From Acidobacteriota bacterium (GTDB taxonomy: Bacteria > Acidobacteriota > Terriglobia > Acidiferrales > UBA7541), in contig PKWH01000235.1 in the NCBI GenBank assembly GCA_003131985.1, positions 3,742 to 12,688 of the forward strand: 8,947 bases of DNA, written 5' to 3'. The notes under the pieces are model-generated. The model was not told the DNA's origin. It saw nothing but the letters and a program-made list of their open reading frames with translations, and did not search any database. Below are positions 1 through 7,221 of the stretch, one piece after another. Both the position numbers and the translations under genes were made by a program. Position 1 is the first letter of the stretch; every line of letters starts with the position of its first letter.

Positions 1-297
1 ATTGCCCGCGAGAAATTTCTGAAAATCAACAGTGAGGACGTCCGCGGAAATAATCTCGACGTTTTGCCATCCGCGTTCTTCCGACTGAACTTTTTGCTGC
101 AAATCTTCAGCTAGCCGCGGGTCCGCTTCGATGGCTAGGACGCGGCGGCCGTCGCCGGCGAGCAATTGCGTCATCTCGCCATGGCCCGCGCCGATCTCAA
201 TCCACGATTCATTCGCGCCGGGACGAAGGATCTTGAGAATGCGCTGGCGCCACGCGGCGTCAGCGAGAAAATGTTGTCCCATGTGCTGTCGAGCCAT
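1..297 (-). CDS. rsmA: Ribosomal RNA small subunit methyltransferase A, 5' part (runs off the left edge)
   Basis: Reading leftward from an ATG whose complement is at 295-297, an open frame of 99 codons continues past base 1. It carries the N-terminal hallmark of the KsgA/RsmA family: GQHFL at residues 7-11, SAM-binding motif I as IEIGAGHGE (33-41), the acidic motif II as AIEAD (55-59), and SADVL (84-88) as the later SAM pocket. The family dimethylates two adjacent adenines in the 3'-terminal helix of 16S rRNA using SAM, late in 30S assembly. The catalytic NxxY/F motif and the C-terminal domain lie outside the window. The start was chosen because family members begin a few residues before GQHFL; there is no clear Shine-Dalgarno sequence. 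The frame stays open upstream into the glgA start region but offers no ATG there, so a longer protein from a TTG is possible but less likely. It is transcribed divergently from glgA. Confidence 0.9.
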   Translation of the reverse strand, partial: MARQHMGQHFLADAAWRQRILKILRPGANESWIEIGAGHGEMTQLLAGDGRRVLAIEADPRLAEDLQQKVQSEERGWQNVEIISADVLTVDFQKFLAGN

Positions 298-444
298 GCC
301 GGTGGAGAGTGTAGCAACGCGGCGCAGAACGATGCGAGCAAATCGTCCCGCGGAATTGTTGGCGGGAGTTGCGGACAATAGCCCGAGGACTGGCTTGACG
401 AAGCCGAAACGTTCCGCTACCGTTTTTCTTTCGGTCGAGGGCTG
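298..444. promoter_or_regulatory. Divergent intergenic region between rsmA and glgA
   Basis: This 147-base gap separates two genes that start in opposite directions, so it should hold promoters for both. On the + strand, TTGACG at 395-400 matches the -35 consensus at five of six positions. At 17 bases spacing it is followed by TACCGT at 418-423, a weak -10 (three of six). GAGG at 437-440 is a possible but tightly spaced ribosome binding site for the glgA ATG at 445. No convincing rsmA promoter was seen on the - strand. Two short forward open frames overlap this region but do not look like proteins. Confidence 0.35.
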
Positions 445-1923
445 ATGAAAATTCTATTTGTCGCGTCGGAAGGACTGCCGTACTCGAAAACAGGCGGCTT
501 GGCCGATGTGGTCGAAGGGTTGCCGAAGGCGCTGGTGGAAATGGGTCACCAGGTCGCCGTCCTTCTGCCGCGTTACCATGGCAATCGCGTTACTTCCACA
601 CTGGTTTCGAGTGTGACGGTTTCGCTTGGCGATCAGGTGCGTTTTCCATCGATTGCGGAAGGAGTTTCAGTCGCTGGAGTGCGCTATTTTTTCGTTGATG
701 ACCCCGGTTACTTTGACCGCGAGCAGCCCTACGGCGACAAATCCGGCGAGTACCCGGATAACGCGGAGAGGTTTACGGAATTTTCGCGCGTGGCGATTGA
801 ATTTGCGAAGCGCGTCCTGCTGCCTGACGTGATTCATTGCCACGACTGGCAGACAGCCCTGGTGCCGGTTCTGTTGCGCACACAGCACGCGGACGATCCG
901 GCGGTGCGTTCTCTACCGGTGGTCTTGACGATTCACAACCTTGCGTATCAAGGAATGTTTCCACAGAGTGCCCTGCGCAAGGCCGGTCTGCCCGCCCAGC
1001 TATTCGCCATGGACGCGCTCGAGTTTTACGGCAGGATTAATTTTCTAAAGGGTGGGCTGCTTTTCGCCGATTACCTTTCTACCGTGAGCCGCCGCTACGC
1101 GAAAGAAATCCAGACGCCGGAATACGGCGCGGGGCTGGAAGGCGTGATCGTGCAGCGCGCGGATCGGCTGGTAGGGATCTTGAATGGAGTGGACTATTCG
1201 ATTTGGAGCCCTGAAACGGATACTCTGATCGCGCAGAATTATTCGGCGCCGAATCTGGACGGCAAGAAGGCTTGCAAGAAGGATTTGCTGAATGCTTTTA
1301 AACTGCCTGCGGATAAGCTTGAGGATTTGGAGCGCCCCGTAGTCGGAATTGTCTCGCGGTTTGCCGATCAGAAAGGATTCGACCTGATCGCGCAAGTGGC
1401 GGGCGAGATGATGAAAGAGGACCTCTCGTTTGTTGTGCTGGGCACGGGACAAGTGGAATATGAGCGGCTTTTCAAGTTGCTGGCCGAGAAATATCCGAGG
1501 TCGGTGGGTGTTAAGATCGGCTATGACAATCCCCTCGCACACAAGATTGAAGCGGGGGCGGACATGTTCCTGATGCCATCGCGCTACGAGCCCTGTGGTT
1601 TGAATCAAATATACAGCCTGCGATATGGAACGGTTCCGGTGGTGCGCGCAACCGGTGGACTGGACGACACCGTGCAGAATTTCGACGCCAAGACGCAGCA
1701 GGGTACCGGCTTCAAGTTCGATGCGTACGACGGAAATGCGTTGCTGGACTCCTTGCGAAGGGCTTTGAAAGTGTACAGGGAGCCCAAGTTGTGGCGAGCG
1801 CTCCAGAAGAATGGCATGGCCAAGGATTTTTCTTGGAAGACTTCGGCGGCGGCTTATGTCACGCTGTACGAAGCAGCAAAAAGGTCTAGAATCCCACGGG
1901 TGGTTGGAACATCTAAACACTAG
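445..1923 (+). CDS. glgA: Glycogen (starch) synthase, GT5 family
   Basis: This 492-residue protein has the length and motifs of bacterial GlgA, which transfers glucose from ADP-glucose to the non-reducing end of an alpha-1,4-glucan during cytoplasmic glycogen synthesis. The N-terminal Rossmann domain (GT5) begins with MKILFVASE and the sugar-nucleotide-binding KTGGL (residues 15-19, Lys15). HDWQ (133-136) and TIHNLAYQG (from 162, His164) follow. The C-terminal GT1-like Rossmann domain has the SRFADQKG segment with Arg305 and Lys310, matching the phosphate-binding Arg and Lys of the E. coli enzyme, and the retaining-transferase motif EPCGLNQ with Glu382, then TGGLDDTV. All expected catalytic residues are present. 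The ATG start sits directly before the family's usual N-terminus. It appears to be the first gene of a group with trxA, the CWC gene and tag; no other glycogen gene is in the window, so its pathway partners lie elsewhere. Confidence 0.97.
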   Translation: MKILFVASEGLPYSKTGGLADVVEGLPKALVEMGHQVAVLLPRYHGNRVTSTLVSSVTVSLGDQVRFPSIAEGVSVAGVRYFFVDDPGYFDREQPYGDKSGEYPDNAERFTEFSRVAIEFAKRVLLPDVIHCHDWQTALVPVLLRTQHADDPAVRSLPVVLTIHNLAYQGMFPQSALRKAGLPAQLFAMDALEFYGRINFLKGGLLFADYLSTVSRRYAKEIQTPEYGAGLEGVIVQRADRLVGILNGVDYSIWSPETDTLIAQNYSAPNLDGKKACKKDLLNAFKLPADKLEDLERPVVGIVSRFADQKGFDLIAQVAGEMMKEDLSFVVLGTGQVEYERLFKLLAEKYPRSVGVKIGYDNPLAHKIEAGADMFLMPSRYEPCGLNQIYSLRYGTVPVVRATGGLDDTVQNFDAKTQQGTGFKFDAYDGNALLDSLRRALKVYREPKLWRALQKNGMAKDFSWKTSAAAYVTLYEAAKRSRIPRVVGTSKH

Positions 1924-1982
1924 AGTTGAACTGGCGTCGGCCTGGCGCTGACCGGTGATGCTCGACAAGGAAAACAAAGAAC

Positions 1983-2315
1983 ATGGCAGACATCCAAGCA
2001 GTGAGCGATGCAAGTTTTGATGCAGATGTGATTGAAGCCAGCAAGACGCAGCCCGTGCTCGTGGATTTTTGGGCCGACTGGTGCCGTCCGTGCCACATGC
2101 TTTCGCCGACGGTGGAAGAGATTGCGCGCGAGAATGCGGGGAAATTGAAGGTGGTCAAGCTGAACGTGGACGAGAACGTCAACGCTGCCGGAAAATTCAA
2201 CATACGCGGCATCCCCACGCTGCTTATTTTCAAGGGCGGACAAGTGGCGGACCAGCTTGTGGGAGCTGTGCCGAAAGACCAGATCGTGAAAGTCCTCCAG
2301 CGCCATATTTCCTAG
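1983..2315 (+). CDS. trxA: Thioredoxin with a WCRPC active site
   Basis: The 110-residue product is a single thioredoxin fold of normal length. FWADWCRPC (residues 29-37) holds the redox pair Cys34 and Cys37, and GIPT (76-79) supplies the cis-proline loop facing it. The usual dipeptide between the cysteines is Gly-Pro; here codon CGT gives Arg35. Thioredoxins reduce protein disulfides in the cytoplasm and are recharged by thioredoxin reductase, but a changed dipeptide can shift redox potential or partner choice, so the canonical role is inferred. AAGGA at 1967-1971 lies 11 bases before the ATG and serves as a ribosome binding site. The gene follows glgA by 59 bases and precedes the CWC gene by 32 bases, consistent with shared transcription. 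There is no signal peptide, so a periplasmic role is unlikely. Confidence 0.96.
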   Translation: MADIQAVSDASFDADVIEASKTQPVLVDFWADWCRPCHMLSPTVEEIARENAGKLKVVKLNVDENVNAAGKFNIRGIPTLLIFKGGQVADQLVGAVPKDQIVKVLQRHIS

Positions 2316-2347
2316 CGCAGATTCCGCGGTAAGAAAGGACGACGAGC

Positions 2348-2581
2348 ATGAGCGCCGGCACCACTGGCCCACAAGCCGTTGGGAATACGCCGGCGCAGAA
2401 GGCCTGCGCAGCGTGCGGGGAGAAGTTTCCTTGCAGCGCGTCCACCGCAACCTGCTGGTGCGAGAGCGTGAAGCTGGGCCAGAATACGCTGAACAAGATT
2501 CGTGCACGGTTTTCCGATTGCCTGTGTCCACGGTGCCTTTCTGCTGCACAAACCAATAGTCGGGCTGAGAAGTCGGCATGA
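2348..2581 (+). CDS. Small cysteine-rich CWC family protein
   Basis: This 77-residue protein has eight cysteines: Cys20-x2-Cys23, Cys29, Cys36-Trp-Cys38 and Cys58-x-Cys60-x2-Cys63. The order CxxCGxxFxC, then CWC, then CLCxxCL matches the cysteine-rich CWC family (Pfam Cys_rich_CWC), a group of unknown function. The spacing suggests metal binding, probably zinc, in one or two clusters; this is inferred. Residues 1-18 and the tail after 64 look disordered. There is no signal peptide or membrane segment. AAAGGA at 2334-2339, eight bases before the ATG, is the best-placed ribosome binding site in this group and supports translation. It sits between trxA and tag with gaps of about 30 bases, so it is probably co-transcribed with them. 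Neighbours hint at redox or DNA-damage biology but prove nothing. Confidence 0.85.
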   Translation: MSAGTTGPQAVGNTPAQKACAACGEKFPCSASTATCWCESVKLGQNTLNKIRARFSDCLCPRCLSAAQTNSRAEKSA

Positions 2582-2612
2582 ACCTGGTGTGTCCCTTCCT
2601 CAGAAGTTCACG

Positions 2613-3182
2613 ATGATTGCAAAATCAAACAAGGCGCAGCGGCGATGCCATTGGGCGCAGAAGCCGCTCATGATCGAATACCACGACAAAGAGTGGGGCA
2701 AGCCGGTGCACGACGATCGCCTGCTCTTTGAGTTTCTGATTCTTGAAGGCGCGCAGGCAGGTTTGAGCTGGGAGACGATTCTCAACAAACGCGAGAATTA
2801 CCGCCGTGCCTTCGACCGCTTTGATGCCAAGAAGATTGCCTGCTATGACAAGCGAAAAGTTCGCGCGCTGCTTGCGGACGCAGGTATCGTGCGCAACCGC
2901 CTGAAAATCGCGACGGCAATTTCGAACGCGCAAGCATTCCTCCAAGTACAAAAGGAATTCGGCACATTCGATCGTTACATCTGGCAATTTGTCGGTGGCC
3001 GCACGAAGAAAAACAAGTGGACGACATCTAAGCGCTTACCCTCACACACACGCGAATCCGACGCCATGAGCGAAGACCTAAAACGCCGCGGCTTCCGATT
3101 CGTCGGAACGACCATCTGCTACGCTTTCATGCAGGCTACCGGCATGGTCAACGACCACGCGCGCGATTGCTTTTGCTACTGA
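2613..3182 (+). CDS. tag: DNA-3-methyladenine glycosylase I
   Basis: This 189-residue protein is of the Tag family (HhH superfamily), which cuts the glycosidic bond of 3-methyladenine in alkylated DNA, starting base excision repair. Comparison with remembered E. coli Tag shows the zinc ligands as Cys12, His24, His182 and Cys186, and the base pocket as Trp14, Tyr23, Glu45 (in LEGAQAGLSW) and Trp53. GFRFVGTTICYAFMQATG (160-177) is almost identical to the family signature. The frame is open further upstream, but that extension overlaps the CWC gene in another frame and lacks family similarity. ATG 2613 was chosen because it leaves about ten residues before the conserved RRCHW; a GTG at 2589 is an alternative. 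The ribosome binding site (AGAAG, 2602-2606) is weak. It ends the group begun by glgA. Confidence 0.95.
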   Translation: MIAKSNKAQRRCHWAQKPLMIEYHDKEWGKPVHDDRLLFEFLILEGAQAGLSWETILNKRENYRRAFDRFDAKKIACYDKRKVRALLADAGIVRNRLKIATAISNAQAFLQVQKEFGTFDRYIWQFVGGRTKKNKWTTSKRLPSHTRESDAMSEDLKRRGFRFVGTTICYAFMQATGMVNDHARDCFCY

Positions 3183-3196
3183 CGTCATTGAGGCGA

Positions 3197-3212
3197 GAGC
3201 GTCCGAACGCTC
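3197..3212. repeat. Small perfect inverted repeat after tag
   Basis: GAGCGT at 3197-3202 and ACGCTC at 3207-3212 form a perfect six-pair stem with a four-base loop, CCGA, 14 bases after the tag stop codon. It is placed where a terminator would be, but it is short and no run of T follows, so it is at best a weak intrinsic terminator or an mRNA 3'-end stabiliser. Confidence 0.4.
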
Positions 3213-3385
3213 GAAATGTTCATGCCTTAATGTACGGGCGTCGCGCATTGAAGCGCTGGGCTTGCGTTTGGACGTAAGCGGGGCGTAGGATTGTGTTTCG
3301 CTGTTGGCCGTGTGAGCCCTCCTGTACCGCTTAAGTTTTCAGATTGAGCGGGCAAGGTGCGGCCTGGCGAGGAGTGGGAGCAAGA
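3213..3385 (+). promoter_or_regulatory. purA: Non-coding leader upstream of purA, probable promoter region
   Basis: No gene is supported between the hairpin after tag and the purA start. A possible promoter is TTGCGT at 3262-3267 with TAGGAT at 3286-3291, 18 bases apart; both boxes are only partial matches. No purine riboswitch fold or recognised operator was seen. GGGAG at 3376-3380, five bases before GTG 3386, is a good ribosome binding site and decides the purA start. Confidence 0.3.
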
Positions 3386-4702
3386 GTGACGGAGAGAGCT
3401 CGAACGAAAGCCATCGTCGTGGTGGGCGCCCAGTGGGGCGACGAAGGCAAAGGCAAAGTTGTAGATTATCTGGCTTCCTCGTTCGACTATACGGCCCGCT
3501 ACGCAGGCGGACACAACGCCGGGCATACCGTTATCTTTGACGGCCGCAAGTTCGTTCTTCAGTTGATTCCCAGCGGTATTTTGCGCGCGGACAAGAAGGC
3601 CGTAATTGGCGCGGGGACGGTAGTAGATCCGGCCGCGCTCGTCGCGGAGCTTGAAAACCTGAAAAAATCCGGAATTGAAGTCCGCGGGCGCCTTTTTCTG
3701 AGCAACCGTGCACATGTGATTTTTCCTTATCACCGCGAAATGGACAAAGCTGCGGAATCGGCGCTTGGCGAAGCGAAAATCGGCACCACTTCGCGCGGCA
3801 TCGGCCCGGCTTACGAAGACAAAATGGCGCGGCGTGGCATACGCGTTTGCGATCTGCTCGAGCCGGAGCGTTTTGCGGAGAAACTCGCGCGAGTGATCGC
3901 CGAGAAGAATGCAATCAGCCAGGCGACTTACGGACATCCGCTGGAAACTGCGGGACTGCTGGAGCAATATCTCGAACTCGCTGCGCATATTCGCGGCCTG
4001 GTGGCGGACACGGGAATGCTGCTGAATCGCGCGCTCGATAACGGCGAGTCCGTTTTGTTTGAAGGCGCGCAGGGCACCATGCTGGACATTGATCACGGCA
4101 CGTATCCGTTCGTGACTTCGTCGAATGCAACTTCCGGCGGCGTGGCTACGGGGCTTGGAGTGGCGCCCACACGGCTGACGGGCATTGTCGGCGTGACGAA
4201 AGCCTACACCACGCGTGTTGGGAGCGGCCCGTTTCCCACGGAGATGCCCGACCTAGACGCCCAGGCACTTCGCGAACGCGGGAACGAATTTGGAGCTGTT
4301 ACAGGGCGTCCGCGGCGCTGCGGCTGGCTGGACCTGGAAGTCTTGCGCTTCGCGAAAATGCTCAGCGGAATCGATTCTCTGGTAGTGACGAAGCTGGATG
4401 TTTTCGATGCGCAAAAGGAAATAAAAATCTGCACCGGTTATCGTTACAAGGGAAAGCGTTTGACCGAGATGCCGCCCGACGCCGAAACACTGGCGGAGGT
4501 TGAGCCGGAATATCACACCTTGCCCGGCTGGCAGACGCCGACGCCGGGAATTCGCGATGTGAAAGAATTGCCGCTGGCGGCCCGCGAGTACCTGAATTTT
4601 ATCTCCGACCAGTTGCAGGTTGAGATCGGGATGATATCCACCGGCCCGGAACGAGATGCTACAATCGTCCCACGAGGAACGAAGCTGGCGTCCTGGCTGT
4701 AA
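3386..4702 (+). CDS. purA: Adenylosuccinate synthetase
   Basis: PurA joins IMP and aspartate at the cost of GTP, giving adenylosuccinate, the first committed step to AMP in the cytoplasm. The 438-residue product shows the IMP/GTP-binding GDEGKGK (18-24, catalytic Asp19), NAGHTV with catalytic His47, TTSRGIGP (134-141), FEGAQGTMLDIDHGTYPFVT (225-244), GRPRRCGWLD (307-316), guanine-recognising TKLD (335-338) and the C-terminal STGPERDATI. Nothing essential is missing and the length is usual. The start is GTG 3386, which has a well-spaced GGGAG and leaves nine residues before the conserved IVVVGAQWGDEG. A TTG at 3344 would add 14 residues that resemble no part of the family. Only nine bases separate its stop from moeA, so it probably leads the transcript that carries the molybdenum cofactor genes. 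Confidence 0.97.
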   Translation: MTERARTKAIVVVGAQWGDEGKGKVVDYLASSFDYTARYAGGHNAGHTVIFDGRKFVLQLIPSGILRADKKAVIGAGTVVDPAALVAELENLKKSGIEVRGRLFLSNRAHVIFPYHREMDKAAESALGEAKIGTTSRGIGPAYEDKMARRGIRVCDLLEPERFAEKLARVIAEKNAISQATYGHPLETAGLLEQYLELAAHIRGLVADTGMLLNRALDNGESVLFEGAQGTMLDIDHGTYPFVTSSNATSGGVATGLGVAPTRLTGIVGVTKAYTTRVGSGPFPTEMPDLDAQALRERGNEFGAVTGRPRRCGWLDLEVLRFAKMLSGIDSLVVTKLDVFDAQKEIKICTGYRYKGKRLTEMPPDAETLAEVEPEYHTLPGWQTPTPGIRDVKELPLAAREYLNFISDQLQVEIGMISTGPERDATIVPRGTKLASWL

Positions 4703-4711
4703 GAAACCCTC

Positions 4712-5944
4712 ATGCTTTCCTACGAATTGGCACGCGCGAAAGTAATTGAGGTTGTTCACGCGCGTACGAGCACGTCTCGCCTTGTAACAGAAACCGTTGA
4801 ATTTGCGGACCATCCATCGCAGGCGCTCGGCCGCATACTGGCCGAAGAGCTGATTGCAGACCGGAACTATCCTCCATTTGACCGCTCGACGCGCGATGGA
4901 TTTGCAATGCGCGCTGCCGATGCCGCGCGTCCCGGCACGCGGTTGCGATTGATCGGCGAAAGCCGCGCGGGCCATGCGTTCGCGGGACAAATGGAGGCGG
5001 GCGCGTGCGTACAAATCATGACAGGCGCGCCCCTTCCGCGAGGCGCAAATGCCGTAGTGATGCAAGAAGACGCCGAGGTCGATGGCGATTCAGTTATTTT
5101 TGAGCGCGGTGTTCGCGCGGGGCAACACTACGTCTTGGAAGGGCAGGAAACGCGCGTAGGAGAAACCGTGGTCGGTCGTGGAAAGCGCCTTGGTTACGCG
5201 GAACTCGCTATGGCCGCGCAAGTTGGGCGTGCCAGTGTTGTAGTCGCGAAAAACCCCCGCGTAGCAATTCTTTCCACCGGTGACGAGGTGATTTCTGTGG
5301 GGCAAGCGCCCCAGCGATTTCAAATTCGCAACAGCAACAGCATATCGCTGGCTGCGCAAGTTGCACTCGCAGGCGGCGAACCGTTAGTGCTGGGGATTGC
5401 GCCCGATAACGTCACCGAACTTCGCGTTCGGATTGAGCAGGCGCTGGAAGCCGACATTGTGATTCTTACCGGCGGAGTATCGGTAGGCAAATACGACCAT
5501 GTGGAGCAAGTACTGAAAGAGATTGGCATTGAGTTTTTCTTCGATGCACTAGCGATTCGGCCGGGGCGCCCCGCCGTGTTCGGTATGTGCAACGATAAGC
5601 CGGTATTCGGGCTGCCGGGAAATCCAGTTTCCACCATGGTTACATTCGAACTGCTGGTAGTGCCCGCGATAGAATTGCTCAGCGGTCACTCGCCGGGTTC
5701 GCTGCATGTATTCAAGGCCAAGCTTGCGCACCCCGTGGACGAAAAACCTCCCCTCGCGCATTTTGTTCCAGCGCGAGTCAGTTGGCCGGGTGGAGAGCCG
5801 ACAGTGGAAGTATTGCACTGGGAAGGATCGGGAGATATCGGCTCGGTAGTTCGCGGCAATTGTTTTTTGGTCGTGCATGAATCGAAACTGAAGCTCGAAG
5901 CCGGTGAAATGGCCGACATCCTCCCGCGCCGCGGCCTCTTCTAA
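4712..5944 (+). CDS. moeA: Molybdopterin molybdenumtransferase MoeA
   Basis: This 410-residue protein matches MoeA, which inserts molybdate into adenylylated molybdopterin in the last step of molybdenum cofactor synthesis. The N-terminal region has PPFDRSTRDGFAM (54-66, the family's PxxDxSxxDG motif) and the IMTGAPLP hinge (102-109). The central MoCF-binding domain has LSTGDEV (187-193), TGGVSVGKYDHV (253-264) and GLPGNPVS (300-307). A short beta-rich domain IV follows from about 330 to the end and finishes in ILPRRGLF. The conserved acidic residues at 57, 191-192, 232 and 262 appear intact. ATG 4712 is nine bases after the purA stop and has no clear Shine-Dalgarno sequence, which suggests coupled translation. 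With mogA two genes downstream, it forms the bacterial counterpart of the two halves of gephyrin. Tungsten use cannot be excluded from sequence alone. Confidence 0.96.
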   Translation: MLSYELARAKVIEVVHARTSTSRLVTETVEFADHPSQALGRILAEELIADRNYPPFDRSTRDGFAMRAADAARPGTRLRLIGESRAGHAFAGQMEAGACVQIMTGAPLPRGANAVVMQEDAEVDGDSVIFERGVRAGQHYVLEGQETRVGETVVGRGKRLGYAELAMAAQVGRASVVVAKNPRVAILSTGDEVISVGQAPQRFQIRNSNSISLAAQVALAGGEPLVLGIAPDNVTELRVRIEQALEADIVILTGGVSVGKYDHVEQVLKEIGIEFFFDALAIRPGRPAVFGMCNDKPVFGLPGNPVSTMVTFELLVVPAIELLSGHSPGSLHVFKAKLAHPVDEKPPLAHFVPARVSWPGGEPTVEVLHWEGSGDIGSVVRGNCFLVVHESKLKLEAGEMADILPRRGLF

Positions 5945-5952
5945 CATTCGCG

Positions 5953-6441
5953 ATGAAAAAGCTCTCGCATTATGACAAAACTGGCCGCGTGCGCATGGTC
6001 GACGTCACAGCCAAGGCCGCAACATCGCGTACCGCTGTAGCGCATGCCTTCGTTCGCATGCAGCGCGCGACGATTGCGAGTGTACGGCGGCTGAAGTCCC
6101 CGAAGGGCAACCCCCTTGAAATCGCGCGAATTGCGGGGATTACGGCCGCCAAGCGTACGGCGGAGTTGATTCCACTTTGTCATCCCCTGGCGTTGACGCA
6201 CGTGGATGTGAGTGCGAAGGTGTGCCAGAATGGAATTGAGGTGACGGCGGAGGCCACGGCTACAGGGCCGACTGGTGTCGAGATGGAAGCGCTGGTCGCT
6301 GCTGCAGTTGCCTCTTTAACGATTTACGATATGTGCAAAGCTCTGGAACGAGGCATGGAAATCACCGAACTCTATCTTGTGAAAAAATCGGGCGGGCGCA
6401 GCGGCGAGTACAATCGCGAAGGAAAGCGTGTAAAGCGATGA
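5953..6441 (+). CDS. moaC: Cyclic pyranopterin monophosphate synthase MoaC
   Basis: MoaC converts the MoaA product 3',8-cyclo-7,8-dihydro-GTP to cyclic pyranopterin monophosphate, the first stable intermediate of the molybdenum cofactor. The 162-residue product shows MVDVTAKA (15-22), Lys51, AGITAAKRT (61-69), LIPLCHPL with His77 (72-79), TGVEMEAL (107-114) and IYDMCKALE with Asp126 and Lys129 (124-132), then KSGGRSG (145-151). These align with the active-site Lys, His, Asp and Lys of the E. coli enzyme. Length is normal. ATG 5953 lies eight bases after the moeA stop and no Shine-Dalgarno sequence is evident. The stop codon overlaps the start of the next gene. moaA, moaD and moaE, needed for the neighbouring steps, are not in this window. 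Confidence 0.97.
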   Translation: MKKLSHYDKTGRVRMVDVTAKAATSRTAVAHAFVRMQRATIASVRRLKSPKGNPLEIARIAGITAAKRTAELIPLCHPLALTHVDVSAKVCQNGIEVTAEATATGPTGVEMEALVAAAVASLTIYDMCKALERGMEITELYLVKKSGGRSGEYNREGKRVKR

Positions 6442-7202
6442 CTCCCGGGAAGGACGTTAAAGTCCTGGTCGTCGATGACAACGCGCTGATCCTCGACTTA
6501 TTGATGAAGGGTTTGATGCCGCACTGCGATGCGCAAGCAGCGGCTGACGGTGCTGACGCGCTGCTGAAGATCGTGGATGATCCGCCGGATCTGGTTGTGT
6601 GCGACTACCGTATGCCTGGACTCGATGGCCGCCAGCTCTACGAAAAGTTGCGCGCGCGCCAACAGACGAAGCTAATCCCATTTATTTTTCTGGCCAGCCG
6701 GGGCGATATAGAAGAGAAACTGCGCCCGATCGTGGAGGGCGTGGAGGAATTTATTTCCAAGCCGTTTTTCGTGAAAGACCTGGTGCGCCAGACGAAAAAA
6801 GTGGTGGATCGTCTGCAACTGGAAAAATTGCAGAAGCGCCAAGTTCGGCCGGGCGTGATTCAAGGACGCTTGGAAGAAATGAGCATCATGGACTTGATGC
6901 AATCGCTCGAAATGGGACAGAAATCCTGCCGGCTTTCGATTCGTCGAGGCGAGGAAAGCTGCGAGCTGTTCTTTTCCGCGGGGCAATGCAAAGACGCTCG
7001 GTTCGGTTCTCTAGAGGGCGAAGCGGCTGTGTTTCAAGCGGTCCGTTGGACGGACGGCCAATTTGAGATTGATTTCAACGTAGCACCGTCTCGCACGACG
7101 ATTTCCCGCACTACGACAGGCCTGCTGATGGAAGCGCTGCGGCTGATTGACGAAGAGCAGCATCAGTCGTCTGACGAAGATGCGGAAGTAACCGAAGGAT
7201 AG
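6438..7202 (+). CDS. Response regulator with receiver and PATAN (DUF4388) domains
   Basis: The 254-residue product begins with a receiver domain (about 6-125): acidic pair Asp13-Asp14, phospho-acceptor Asp56 in VVCDYRMPGLDG, and Lys108 in SKPF. The position of the conserved Thr/Ser, five residues after Pro81, is Ala86, with Ser87 next to it. A short helical linker (112-136) leads to a PATAN domain (about 139-240; GVIQGRLEEMSIMDLMQSLE and the GQKSCRLSIRRG, ELFFSAGQ, EGEAAVFQAVRW blocks). The tail is acidic. No DNA-binding domain or output enzyme is present, so it likely acts through protein partners; cyanobacterial PATAN regulators (PixG, TaxP1) act on type IV pilus motility. The start ATG 6438 overlaps the moaC TGA in an ATGA junction, implying coupled translation; AAGGA at 6419-6423 is rather far upstream. 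No histidine kinase is adjacent. Confidence 0.9.
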   Translation: MTPGKDVKVLVVDDNALILDLLMKGLMPHCDAQAAADGADALLKIVDDPPDLVVCDYRMPGLDGRQLYEKLRARQQTKLIPFIFLASRGDIEEKLRPIVEGVEEFISKPFFVKDLVRQTKKVVDRLQLEKLQKRQVRPGVIQGRLEEMSIMDLMQSLEMGQKSCRLSIRRGEESCELFFSAGQCKDARFGSLEGEAAVFQAVRWTDGQFEIDFNVAPSRTTISRTTTGLLMEALRLIDEEQHQSSDEDAEVTEG

Positions 7203-7221
7203 TTCGCCCTTAGACTACGCC

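Noticed and set aside
131..445. Forward open frame of 104 codons before glgA
   Set aside because: It lies opposite rsmA, whose SAM motifs are clear, and its product has no protein-like pattern. Its stop overlaps the glgA start only by chance.
1045..2013. Open frame of 322 codons on the - strand across glgA
   Set aside because: It lies antisense to a clear GlgA, its product has no recognisable domain, and long antisense frames are expected opposite GC-biased genes.
2502..2612. N-terminal extension of tag to an upstream ATG
   Set aside because: The extension overlaps the CWC gene in another frame and has no family counterpart; ATG 2613 fits Tag better.
3197..3212. Intrinsic terminator after tag
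   Set aside because: The stem has only six pairs and no T-run follows, so it is listed as an inverted repeat rather than a terminator.
3213..3385. Purine riboswitch before purA
   Set aside because: No conserved aptamer core or paired helices could be recognised by eye.
3227..4096. Open frame of 289 codons on the - strand across purA
   Set aside because: Antisense shadow of purA with a low-complexity, domain-free product.
4253..5065. Open frame of 270 codons on the - strand across the purA-moeA junction
   Set aside because: It is a shadow of two well-supported genes and resembles no family.
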